The notes below the pieces were generated by a model that saw nothing but the letters and a program-made list of their open reading frames with translations, was not told the DNA's origin and did no database searches. A stretch of DNA of 64,000 nucleotides, taken from NCBI GenBank assembly GCA_028767165.1, contig JARACJ010000003.1, positions 62,001 to 126,000 on the forward strand. The letters run 5' to 3'. A program made the position numbers and the translations under genes. Source of the stretch: Proteobacteria bacterium DTSAM18. GTDB taxonomy: Bacteria; Myxococcota_A; UBA796; GCA-2862545. Below, in pieces: positions 9,801 to 18,300 of this stretch. Numbering within the stretch: the first letter of the stretch is position 1; every line of letters starts with the position of its first letter.

Positions 9801-12800
9801 GATGGCCCCTCGGGCCTGCGGGATGGCGGCGTCCTGATCTGGTGGGGCTCCGCGACCCAGGCGTCGGGCACCCTCACGGAGGACGTCTCCCTGTACGGCG
9901 ACGGCACGCTGATGTCCCTCGGTCGCTCGCTGGCCCACGGAGACATCGACGGCGACGGCGCCGACGATCTCCTCGTCGGGTCCCTCACCGCCGGAGCCTG
10001 GGTGTTCGCCGGCGGTCCGTCCCTCGCACCGTCCGGCCTGGCCCTGGATGCCGGGAGCGAGGCCCTGTGGAACTTCACCGGTGAGGATGGTGCGGGCGTC
10101 GGCCGCGAGGTGGCCTCGGCCGGCGATCTCGATGGCGACGGCGCCGACGACCTCCTGCTCGGCGCCACGGGCCTCGTGGCGGATCCCCAGAGCGGCGAGG
10201 GTCCCTTCGAGGGGGGCGTCGCGGTGGTGCTGTACGGCGGACAGGACTTCTCCAGCTTCTCCAGCGACGACCTCACCGTCGAGGTCGACGTCGTCGAGAG
10301 CCGTGGTCGCCGCCTGGCCGGTGAGGCGTTCCCCACCTGGAGCGCTTCCAGCCTCGGCGTCCCCGAGGGCGCATGGCTGGTGGGAGACGCGCGCACGGCC
10401 GGCATGGGGCAGGCGATCTCCGGCGGCCACGACATCGACGGCGACGGCCGCCCGGATGTGGCCGTCGGCGCACCAGATGCCCTCGAGGCCGGGTCCGGTG
10501 ATGTGGTCGGGCAGGCGTGGGTGTTCCTCGGCGGTCCCTACGGCCTCGACGACGACGTCCCTCAGGGAGGCCTCACCGCATGGATCTGGGACGCCGACCT
10601 CGACGGCTGGTCCGACGAAGGCCTCAACGGCTTCGACGCGTGCGAATTCCACGTGCCGGTGAGCTTCGCCAATCCCTCGGCTCCCCAGGCCCTGGCCCTC
10701 GACGATTTGGAGCTGGCCCAGGACTGCGACGACACCGACGCCCAGGTGTATCCGGGGGCGGTCGAGATCGACGGAGACGGCGTCGATCGCGACTGCGACG
10801 GCTACGACGACGTCAACAACCTGCCCACGGCGGTGGTCACCATCGTCCGGGCCCCCGATGCCCCCACGCACCTTCCCGCGGGCGACACCCGCCTCGACAC
10901 CACCGCGGATCTCCTGGCCGAGGTCGTGGCCACCGATCCCGACGGCGACCCCGTCACCGCCACCTTCGAGTGGCGGGTCGACGCCGGCCTCATCGCGGGC
11001 GAGAATTCGGACACCCTCGGGTCCGAGCACACCCAGCGCGACGACGTCGTCTCGGTCCGCGTCACCCTCGACGACACCCGCGACACGGTCGTGCTCCCAG
11101 ACGTCAGCGTCACCATCGTCAACGCCCCGCCGAGCCTCGATGCCTGCGCCACCTCCCCGGATGCCGCCTACGTGAACACGGCGCTGCAGGCCAGCTACAC
11201 GGGCCTGGCCGACTCCGATCCCCTCGACGCCACGCTGCTCGAGGTCCGCTACCAGTGGGAGATCGACACCGGCACCGGCTTCTTCCCGATCACGGGCCAG
11301 ACCGGCGCCACCCTCGCCAGCTGCCTCACCCGGGGCACCACCTGCAGTGTCGGCGACGCACTGCGCCTGGCGTGCACCCCCTACGACGGCACCGAAGAGG
11401 GGGTCAGCCGCTACTCCGAGGGGGTCGAGATCCTCAACTCGGCGCCCACGGTCAACACCTGCACGATCAGCCCTGTGGGGGCGAGCACCGCGCTCAACCT
11501 CACGGCGGCTGCCACCGGAACCGACCTCAACGGCGACAGCCTCACCTGGAGCTGGGTGTGGGTGGTCAACGGCGTGGAGGACACCTCGGTCACCTCGTCG
11601 GTGTATCCGTCGGGCAACACCTCCCACTTCGACGTGATCCAGGTGCGGTGCACGGCCACCGACACCCACGGTGCCGTCAGCCAGGAGGTCACTTCCGCCC
11701 CCCTCACCATCGTCAACACCGTGCCCACCACGCCGTCGGTGTCCATCACGCCGGCGTCGCCCACCTCGGCCGAGGACTTCCAGGCGGTGGTCACCCAGGC
11801 GGCCGTCGACGTCGACGGCGACTCCATCACCTACACCTACACGTGGCTGCAGGATGGACAGACCTTCCCCACGCCGAGCGACCAGAGCCTGATGCAGGCG
11901 TTCGTCTCGGAGCGGGGAGAGGAGTGGACCGTCGAGGTGCGCGCCTACGACGGCTACGGCTACTCCGAGCCGGCCACGGCCACCGTCACCATCGGCAACT
12001 CGCTCCCGTCCATCACCTCGGCGAGCCTCGGTCCGGCGAACCCCGACACCACCGACGACATCACCGTCACGGTGGCGGGCTGGTACGACGAAGACGGCGA
12101 CCCCCAGTGGGTCGAGGTCGACTGGTACATCGACGGCGTGCTCCAGTCGGCGCTGTCCGGTGCCGGCAAGACCACCCTCGAGGCGTCTGCCACGAGCAAG
12201 GGCGACCTCATCACGGCGGACGTACGCCCGATCGACACCTACGGCAGCGGGGCCCAGGTGTCGGCCGGCTCGCTCACCATCCAGAACGCGCCGCCGGTCG
12301 CCCCGGAGATCGAGCTCACGCCCAACCCGCCCGACGAGGACGACGCGCTGGTGTGCGACATCGTGGTCGATGCCGACGACGCCGACGGCGACACCCTCAC
12401 CTACGTCTACACCTTCGTCAGTGACACCCAGGGCTCGGTTCAGATCTCCGGCGGCCTGAGCGATACGCTGCCGTCCAGCTACACCAGCTACGCCGAGGTC
12501 TGGTACTGCACCGTGTCGGTGTCCGACTCGAGTGGTGCCGTCGCGCCCCTCGCCACCAGCCAGACGGTCGCCGTGCAGGACGAGAGCGAGCCCTCGGCCC
12601 CCGTGGTCTCGCCGCCCACCCGCTACACCAACGACGAGGTCATCACCGTCACGGGCACCTGCGTCACGGGCGACAACGACTGTCACCAGGTCGTCGTCAC
12701 CTGTGAGGACTTCACCGGCACCGACTCCGACACCGTCGACTGCGACACCGGCGGCGTGTTCGAGGCGGAGATGACCCTCGTCCGCGGCGCGGAGACCTCC

Positions 12801-13418
12801 TGCAGCGCCTACTGCCGCGACATCGCCCTCAACGAGTCGCTCGACTCCAACATCGTGCTGGTGGAGTCCTGTGATCCCGAGGATCTGTACGAGGACGACG
12901 CCGGCTACGGCGACTCCAGCGGTCTGGCCATCACCGACGAGGATCTCGGCAGCGGCAACGCCCTGAGCCTTCTCCTCGACGACGACAACGCCGAGTCCTT
13001 CTCCCTCGTGGGCAACATCATCTCGGGGGATGTGGTCGACTGGTTCGTCATCGACGCCACCAACACCGCCGTGCAGGGCCTCACCGATGGCGTGGCCACC
13101 ACCAACCCGTTCCACTTCGAGATCGAGATGGTGGAAGGGGTGGGCGACTACGCCTTCACCGTGTGGCGCGACGACCCCATCGGCCTCGAGGAGTGCCCGG
13201 CGCTCGCCCCCTACGACGAGTACAGCTTCTTCGCGGAAGACGTCGGCGACGCCCCGAACCACTCGGTGCCCGCCAACACCCAGACCTGCGCCAACAACTC
13301 CGGCCTGTACAACGACTGCGAGGATCTCGGAGCCAGCGTGTGGGTCAAGGTGGAGCGTCTGCTTGGCCAGGACTGCCAGCACTACGACCTGAGGGTATAC
13401 AACGGCCGTGCGCTGTAG
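6819..13418 (+). CDS. Giant secreted FG-GAP / MopE-repeat / PKD-like protein, 2199 aa
   Basis: A Sec signal peptide (hydrophobic LLTLSVPSLAWA, residues 8-19) starts an extracellular multidomain protein. Residues ~30-490 hold integrin-alpha-like FG-GAP blades with DxDxDGxxDL calcium loops. Residues ~493-745 are MopE-type repeats (DCDD..PGA.E.CD..DNDCDG). Residues ~753-1247 are a second FG-GAP propeller, and ~1257-1330 another MopE unit. Residues ~1334-1920 are about six PKD/Ig-like repeats, many closing with TIVNxxP. The last ~280 residues are Cys-rich and resemble a pre-peptidase C-terminal-type beta domain. There is no Arg-rich C-terminal sorting tail, unlike the other Asp-rich proteins here. 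I infer an adhesin or matrix protein requiring Ca2+. The Shine-Dalgarno is weak; the start is chosen for the signal peptide. Confidence 0.88.
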   Translation: MRRLPVVTLLTLSVPSLAWAVNDACDAYGALVGIEGATDGDATVIGEHTADFFGTDAHLLDYDGDGIPDLAVGAPGVDDAGPRAGAVYVFLGPIDELSALDPATADATLTGSGFNEGAGLRIAVVPDLDADGADELLVGSLPGLGASHRAGVAYLVSGGGLGTLDLDVDAQARFFGAATGDEFGSVVASAGDADGDGFGDLAIGAPKADGLATRGGEVHVFSGPFSGDYHATTDASWVLASDQDDASFGMALLAVPDLDGDGADELVVGSPRDGTRGMRAGAAYLFTGQTLPVTGTLGPTDARASWLGFRSGQRLGASLADGGPLGTWGLAHLWIGAPQAGRDNRGAAYAVTVDAWGTSVPARDAWLRILGDEAGALFGGSISGATDVDADGEVDVAIGASRASTALLGRTGAVLLFHGPLQGGVLSASDAALRVHGEAELDLFGMAVASGEDVNGDGFDDLVAGAWRDASSGSRKGLVTVFLGGEDLVDEVTWYEDADLDGWGDDTSTLAACTQPAGYVQYGGDCNDTSTAYHPGATEPCSGPDFNCDGYFGSTDNDGDGFMACLDCDDGDASVKPGATESCDDVDNDCNGLVDDVSESNGGVMYLVDGDGDGFGGGLDDNPGNAVACSLPPELQGEDVVNVGGDCDDADVEVFPGALELCDGIDNDCDDQIDESGGAGAPVWYRDADLDGAGDRWNTVIACEQPDGYVATSGDCHDANASILPGQAELCDALDNDCDGATYLGGPVEGSEAWVALAGEAADAAFGERVALVPDIDGDGLAELIVASPRAGSAEQGRVTLFFGHGAGHHDQGAGVDVMSEPASVWTVTGHLSGGRLGSSIATGDLDGDGETDLVVGAPLAFSGAALAGRVMVFYGPLRPGLEVGTRLADWTLTGAAGGERFGTSVAVEDLDGDGVDDLVVGATGASATASLDEEGSASIFHGSTTRRVGLLSRASADAELFGDAAGAGAGSALTVFDLDGSGDPALVVGMADRDGPSGLRDGGVLIWWGSATQASGTLTEDVSLYGDGTLMSLGRSLAHGDIDGDGADDLLVGSLTAGAWVFAGGPSLAPSGLALDAGSEALWNFTGEDGAGVGREVASAGDLDGDGADDLLLGATGLVADPQSGEGPFEGGVAVVLYGGQDFSSFSSDDLTVEVDVVESRGRRLAGEAFPTWSASSLGVPEGAWLVGDARTAGMGQAISGGHDIDGDGRPDVAVGAPDALEAGSGDVVGQAWVFLGGPYGLDDDVPQGGLTAWIWDADLDGWSDEGLNGFDACEFHVPVSFANPSAPQALALDDLELAQDCDDTDAQVYPGAVEIDGDGVDRDCDGYDDVNNLPTAVVTIVRAPDAPTHLPAGDTRLDTTADLLAEVVATDPDGDPVTATFEWRVDAGLIAGENSDTLGSEHTQRDDVVSVRVTLDDTRDTVVLPDVSVTIVNAPPSLDACATSPDAAYVNTALQASYTGLADSDPLDATLLEVRYQWEIDTGTGFFPITGQTGATLASCLTRGTTCSVGDALRLACTPYDGTEEGVSRYSEGVEILNSAPTVNTCTISPVGASTALNLTAAATGTDLNGDSLTWSWVWVVNGVEDTSVTSSVYPSGNTSHFDVIQVRCTATDTHGAVSQEVTSAPLTIVNTVPTTPSVSITPASPTSAEDFQAVVTQAAVDVDGDSITYTYTWLQDGQTFPTPSDQSLMQAFVSERGEEWTVEVRAYDGYGYSEPATATVTIGNSLPSITSASLGPANPDTTDDITVTVAGWYDEDGDPQWVEVDWYIDGVLQSALSGAGKTTLEASATSKGDLITADVRPIDTYGSGAQVSAGSLTIQNAPPVAPEIELTPNPPDEDDALVCDIVVDADDADGDTLTYVYTFVSDTQGSVQISGGLSDTLPSSYTSYAEVWYCTVSVSDSSGAVAPLATSQTVAVQDESEPSAPVVSPPTRYTNDEVITVTGTCVTGDNDCHQVVVTCEDFTGTDSDTVDCDTGGVFEAEMTLVRGAETSCSAYCRDIALNESLDSNIVLVESCDPEDLYEDDAGYGDSSGLAITDEDLGSGNALSLLLDDDNAESFSLVGNIISGDVVDWFVIDATNTAVQGLTDGVATTNPFHFEIEMVEGVGDYAFTVWRDDPIGLEECPALAPYDEYSFFAEDVGDAPNHSVPANTQTCANNSGLYNDCEDLGASVWVKVERLLGQDCQHYDLRVYNGRAL

Positions 13419-13432
13419 CCCTCGGAGACCCC

Positions 13433-14611
13433 ATGCCCGCCACTGGCCCCGCCAGCACCCTCCTCGCCGAACACCACCCCGCCGACGCCCAGGAGCGTGA
13501 GTACCTCGCGCGCATCCGGGGCCTCGTCCAGGACGACGTCAGCTGGTTCAGCAGGCAGCACTTCGAACCCGGCCATGTCACCGCATCCGGCTTCGTGGTC
13601 TCCCCGGACGGACGCAAGCTGCTCCTCATCCACCACGCCAAGCTCGACATGTGGCTGCAGCCCGGCGGGCACGTCGATCCGGAGGACGGATCCCTCGAGC
13701 TTGCGGCACGGCGTGAAGTGATGGAGGAGACCGGCCTGCGCGAGCTGCTACCGCTTCCCGGGTTCCCCCGTGCCGTCGACGTCGACGTGCACGTGATCCC
13801 CGCCAACCCCCGCAAGGGTGAGCCCGGCCACCGCCACTATGACGTGCGCTTCGCGTTCTGGGCCACCGACGAGGCCCTGCAGGCGGGTTCGGATGCCCTC
13901 GACGCCCGCTGGGTGCCCCTGGAGCAGGTCCGTGACGCCGGTACCGACGACTCCGTGCGTCGGGCCGTCCGCAAGCTCAGCCTGCGACTGAAGGGGTGGG
14001 CGTCCATGGAGCCCGCCTGCTGGCCCGCCGCCGAGCGCAACAAGCAACCCATCCTCGAGGTGCTCCAACGCTGGATCCCCGAGCCCTGCCGGGTGCTCGA
14101 GATCGCCAGCGGCACGGGCCAGCACGCGGCCTGGTTCGCCGAAGGGCTGCCCCATGTGCAGTGGCAGCCGTCGGATGCCTCCGTGCGCTACTGGCAGAGC
14201 ATCCACGGGCGGCGGCTCCGCAGCGGGCTGCCCAACCTGCTCCCGGTGGTGCCGGTCGACGTGCTCGAGCCCTTGCGGCCCATGCCGCCTGTCGACGTCG
14301 TGTACTGCGCCAACATGATCCACATCGCGCCCTGGGAGGCCACCGACGGCCTGTTCCGTTCAGCCGCCAGCGTGCTGCGGGAGGGGCGTGGTCAGCTCAT
14401 CACCTACGGCCCCTTCCAGGAGGCAGGGGTGCCGATGGTGCAGAGCAATGTCGACTTCGACGCCCACCTCCGCTCCCGCGACCCTCGCTGGGGCATCCGC
14501 CACCTCGACGACGTGGCGCGCATCGCGGCCGAGCATGGGTTCCGTCTGGTCGAGCGTCTGCAGATGCCCGCCAACAACCTCATGCTGCGGTGGGAGCGGG
14601 CAGGGGACTGA
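13433..14611 (+). CDS. Nudix hydrolase - DUF938-type methyltransferase fusion
   Basis: One uninterrupted 392-codon frame carries two enzymes. Residues ~45-190 are a Nudix domain with the box from GGHVDPEDGS to REVMEETGL (about 79-102), retaining the REVMEE core. Residues ~192-392 match DUF938-type SAM-dependent methyltransferases: PAAERNKQPILEVLQ, then the SAM-binding loop VLEIASGTGQHAAWFA (about 220-236) and VVYCANMIHIAPWEA. An in-frame ATG at 14006 sits exactly at the domain junction, so a separate methyltransferase could also be initiated there. The start lies 14 bases after the stop of the giant FG-GAP gene. Substrates of both halves are unknown. Confidence 0.85.
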   Translation: MPATGPASTLLAEHHPADAQEREYLARIRGLVQDDVSWFSRQHFEPGHVTASGFVVSPDGRKLLLIHHAKLDMWLQPGGHVDPEDGSLELAARREVMEETGLRELLPLPGFPRAVDVDVHVIPANPRKGEPGHRHYDVRFAFWATDEALQAGSDALDARWVPLEQVRDAGTDDSVRRAVRKLSLRLKGWASMEPACWPAAERNKQPILEVLQRWIPEPCRVLEIASGTGQHAAWFAEGLPHVQWQPSDASVRYWQSIHGRRLRSGLPNLLPVVPVDVLEPLRPMPPVDVVYCANMIHIAPWEATDGLFRSAASVLREGRGQLITYGPFQEAGVPMVQSNVDFDAHLRSRDPRWGIRHLDDVARIAAEHGFRLVERLQMPANNLMLRWERAGD

Positions 14612-14617
14612 ACGGCT

Positions 14618-15154
14618 TCAGGGCCCGCCGAACAGCTCGAAGCCGGCCGACTCGTCGTCGTGGGTCTCCAGGACCCACAGCATCTGCAGCCGCGCGAAGA
14701 CGGTCTGGTCGGCTTCGGGGATCTCCCGGAAGGTGCCGGTGATCATCAGGTTGAAGGGGTCGGTCATGGGGGCCCACAGCTGCAGGACCACCTCTTCCTG
14801 ATCCTCGTCGAGGTCGGAGATCTGGGCGATCAGCACGTCGTCCGAGGACAGGTAGGCGTCGCGGCTCAGGACGATCTGGATCTCCTCGAACATCTCCCCC
14901 ACGGTGGGGGCGTCCGCGCCGCCGGGCTCGAGCTCGATCCCGATGAGCTGCAGATCGATGTCGGAGACGGGCACACCCTGTAGTCCAGCCGTGAGGCTGC
15001 CCACGTTCTGCACCCCCGTGGCGGCCGTCACCGTGCCGTCCATCGCCACGGCGGCTGCGGGCAGCAGGAGGGGAAGGTCGAGCTCCACGGGCACCGCCAT
15101 CGTGGTGCAACCGCCGCACAGCACCGCGGCACACATCCCCAGGGCCTTCTTCAT
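14618..15154 (-). CDS. Putative lipoprotein, 178 aa
   Basis: A short basic N-terminus (MKKALG) and a hydrophobic run lead to a lipobox-like LCGGC with Cys16 as the likely lipidated residue; the -3 position is Cys rather than the usual Leu/Val, so the box is atypical. The mature part is acidic and beta-rich (for example DIDLQLIGIELEPGG and LNLMITGTF-like strands). I do not recognise the family. A GGGAGG-type Shine-Dalgarno precedes the ATG. It lies downstream of the giant DCDD-repeat gene on the same strand, separated by 158 bases with a terminator-like hairpin. Confidence 0.72.
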   Translation of the reverse strand: MKKALGMCAAVLCGGCTTMAVPVELDLPLLLPAAAVAMDGTVTAATGVQNVGSLTAGLQGVPVSDIDLQLIGIELEPGGADAPTVGEMFEEIQIVLSRDAYLSSDDVLIAQISDLDEDQEEVVLQLWAPMTDPFNLMITGTFREIPEADQTVFARLQMLWVLETHDDESAGFELFGGP

Positions 15155-15255
15155 GGCACCTCCCTGTCCCACAGGTCGGGAGCTGTTCCTGCTGTCGGAG
15201 CCGAGGAGCGTGGGGAGCTGCCCCCTTGGGACATCACCGGACGCTCCCGGACGAC

Positions 15256-15287
15256 AAACCGCCGGCGGGCTGGGAGCCGGCCGGCGG
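15256..15287 (-). terminator. Terminator-like hairpin after the DCDD-repeat gene
   Basis: Arms at 15259-15271 and 15275-15287 are complementary over 13 bases with one mismatch and a GGG/CCC loop. Read on the minus strand the stem is followed by TTTGT. The T-tract is short, so termination may be partial and the lipoprotein gene downstream could be read through. The remainder of 15155-15312 holds no recognisable gene. Confidence 0.5.
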
Positions 15288-15312
15288 TGCGGGTGTCGAG
15301 GGCGGGGAAGGC

Positions 15313-18300
15313 TCAGGCGGCCCGGCGGCGGCGCACCAGGGCGGGAAGCAGGAGCAGCCCGAGCCAGGCGGGGGAGCCGCCACCCTGGTTGCAGCCGGAG
15401 CCATCGGCGAGGGCGAGGCCGGTGTCGGCGAGCTCCTGGCCGCCGGCGCAGTTCTCGTCGGTGACCCCGTCGCAGTCGTTGTCGACGCCATCGCACATCT
15501 CGTCCATGTCCGGGTGGGCCCAGCCGTCGAGGTCGTCGCAGTCGCCGGCCTCGGTGGTGTAGCCGTCCTGATCGATGTCGATCAGGCCCTCGTCGATCTG
15601 GCCGTCGCAGTCGTCGTCGACGCCATTGCCCAGCTCCTCGGCCCCGGGGTGGACGTTGGGGTTGGCGTCGTCGCAGTCGCCCTGGTTCTCGGCGAACCCG
15701 TCCTGGTCGTCGTCGCTGTTGCTGGTGTGGTTGTCGATGATGCCGTCGCAGTCGTCGTCGACACCGTTGGCCACCTCGGTGGCGCCGGTGTTGGTGTCCG
15801 GGTTGGCGTCGTTACAGTCGCCCTGCGCCTCGGACTGGCCGTCGCCGTCGTCGTCGAACAGGCTCGTGCCCTCGTCGACGGTGCCGTCGCAGTCGTTGTC
15901 GAGGGTGTCTGGCAGCTCGGGGGAGCCGGGGTACACGGAGGCATCGGTGTCGTCGCAGTCGCCCCCGTCGATGGCGTAGCCGTCGCCGTCCTCGTCGAAG
16001 GCGCCGCCGTCCACCGACCCGTCACAGTCGTCGTCGATGCCGTTGCTCATCTGCTCGACGGCACCGGGGAAGACGGCGGGCGCGTAGTCGTTGCAGTCGC
16101 CCTGGGCCTCCGTGAAGCCGTCGCCGTCGTCGTCGTACACGCTGGTGTTCTCGTCGACCGTGCCGTTGCAGTTGTCGTCGACCGCGTTGGCGGTCTCGGT
16201 GGCACCCGGGTGGCGGGTGATGTCGTCGTCGTCGCAGTCGCCACCGTTCTCGGTGAAACCGTCGCCGTCGTCGTCGAACGCGATGGTGCCCTCGTCGGTG
16301 TATCCGTCGCAGTCGTCGTCGATGTGGTTGGGCCAGGACACCTCGTCCTGGTCGCTGTTCATCGAGGCGCCGTGGGGCGGCACGTCGTTGCAGTCGACCG
16401 TGTGGTCGAAGCCGTCCTGGTCGAGGTCGTCGTCGAGGGTGAGGGGATCACAGTCGTTGTCGAAGCCGTCGTAGACGACCTCCTCCTCACCGGGGTTCAC
16501 GTCGAACTCGGTGTCGTCGCAGTCGGTGCCGTCGGTGATGTAGCCGGGAATGGAGGCATCGCAGAGCAGGGCGGCGAGCATGGGGTCGTCCGAGCCGTAG
16601 CCGTCGCCGTCGTCGTCCGGGTGGTACAGCTCGGCATCGGTGACCGTGGGATCGGTCTCGTCGGCCACACCGTTGCAGTTCTCGTCGACGTCGTTCGGGT
16701 CGCAGATCTCGAGGGCGTCCGGGTTCACGTTCGCGTCGTCGTCGTCGCAGTCGCCGTCTTCGCCCACATAGCCATCGGGGGCGTCGCAGGCCGAGGTGAC
16801 ATCGAGGTCGTCGCCGAAGCCGTCACCGTCGTCGTCGGCCCACCACTGCGGTGCACTCTGCAGCGAGGCGTCCTCGTCGTCGGTCTGCTCGTCGCAGTCG
16901 TCGTCGACCCCGTTGCACACCTCGATGGCGCCGGGGTGGATCATGGAGGAGCTGATGCCCAGGAGGGAGCCACCATCCACGCAGTCGGTGGAGACGGTCG
17001 ACTCGTGCCAGTCGTTGCAGTCCATGTCGGTGCTGTAGAAGAGCTCCTCGGTGCCGTAGCCGTCGTCGTCGAGGTCCTGGAAGCAGGCGTCGCCGCCGTC
17101 ACAGTCCTGATCGATGCCGTCCGCCGCGACCTCGTCGGCGCCGGGGTGGATGGTGTCGTCGCCATCGTCGCAGTCGCCGGGGGAGGCGGTCCGGCCCGGC
17201 AGGGAGCAGTCCATGGAGGTGGAGGCCACGAGCACCGTGGAGCCCCACCCGTCGTCGTCGGCGTCGGTGTAGCAGTCCTCGGAGCCGTCACAGTTCTCGT
17301 CGACGGAGTTGCCCACCACCTCGGTGGCGCCCGGGTGGATGTAGTAGCCGTCGGGCGGGGTGTCGTTGCAGTCGTCGTCGTTGGTGGACACACCCGGAGC
17401 CGTGCAGGCGATGGACGTGCTGTCCTGCAGGGTGGAGCTGCCGTAGGTGTCGCCGTCGGCGTCGGTCCAGCAGGACTCCATGCCGTCGCAGTTCGAGTCC
17501 AGGTTGTCGGCGGGAGACTCGGCCTGGTCCGGGTGGACGGTGTAGTCGGCGTCGTCGCAGTCGTCCTGTCTCGGAGACACGCCGGGCCCGTTGCACTCGA
17601 TGAGGGTGGAGTCGACCGTGGTGTTGGTACCGTAGCCGTCGCCATCGCCGTCGTCGTAGCAGGACTCGAGCCCGTCGCAGTCGGAGTCGATGGAGTCGGC
17701 GGGCAGCTCCACCGCGCCCGGGTAGATGCTCGCCCCCTCGGGGGACTGGTCGAAGCAGTCGTCGTTGTTGTCCGACACGCCGGGTGCGAGGCAGTTGAGC
17801 TGTGCAGACAGCTCGGTGAGGGGCCCGCCGAAGGTGTCGCCGTCGGCGTCGAGCCAGCAGGTCTCCTTGCCGTCACAGTCGGAGTCGATGCCGTCCGCCA
17901 CGGTCTCGGTGGCGCCGGGGTACCTGTTGGCGTCTCCGTCGTCGCAGTCGGTGCCCAGGAGCGACAGGCCGGGCCCCGAGCAGTTGAGCACGGCGCTGGC
18001 CTGGGTGGCCGCGCCCCCGTAGCCATCGCCATCCCCGTCGAGGTAGCAGCTCTCGATCCCGTCGCAGTTCTCGTCGATCCCGTTGCCGGGGATCTCGGTG
18101 GCCCCCGGGTGGATGTCGCCGCCGGTCTCCGGGTCGTCGTTGCAGTCGGTGGCGAGCTGGGACGAGCCGGTGGTGCTGCAGGTGGAGCTCGTGGAGTCGA
18201 CCGTCAGGATCGTGCCGTAGGAGTCGTCGTCGAGGTCTTCGTAGCAGGCGTACAGGTTGTCGCAGTCCTCGTCGATGCCGTTGGCGGGGATGTCCACGGC

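Noticed and set aside
9180-13382. Long minus-strand open frame (about 1400 codons) opposite the FG-GAP gene
   Set aside because: It is antisense to a gene with clear domains and exists because Asp/Gly-rich GC-biased codons leave few stops on the other strand. It has no start signal or recognisable domain.
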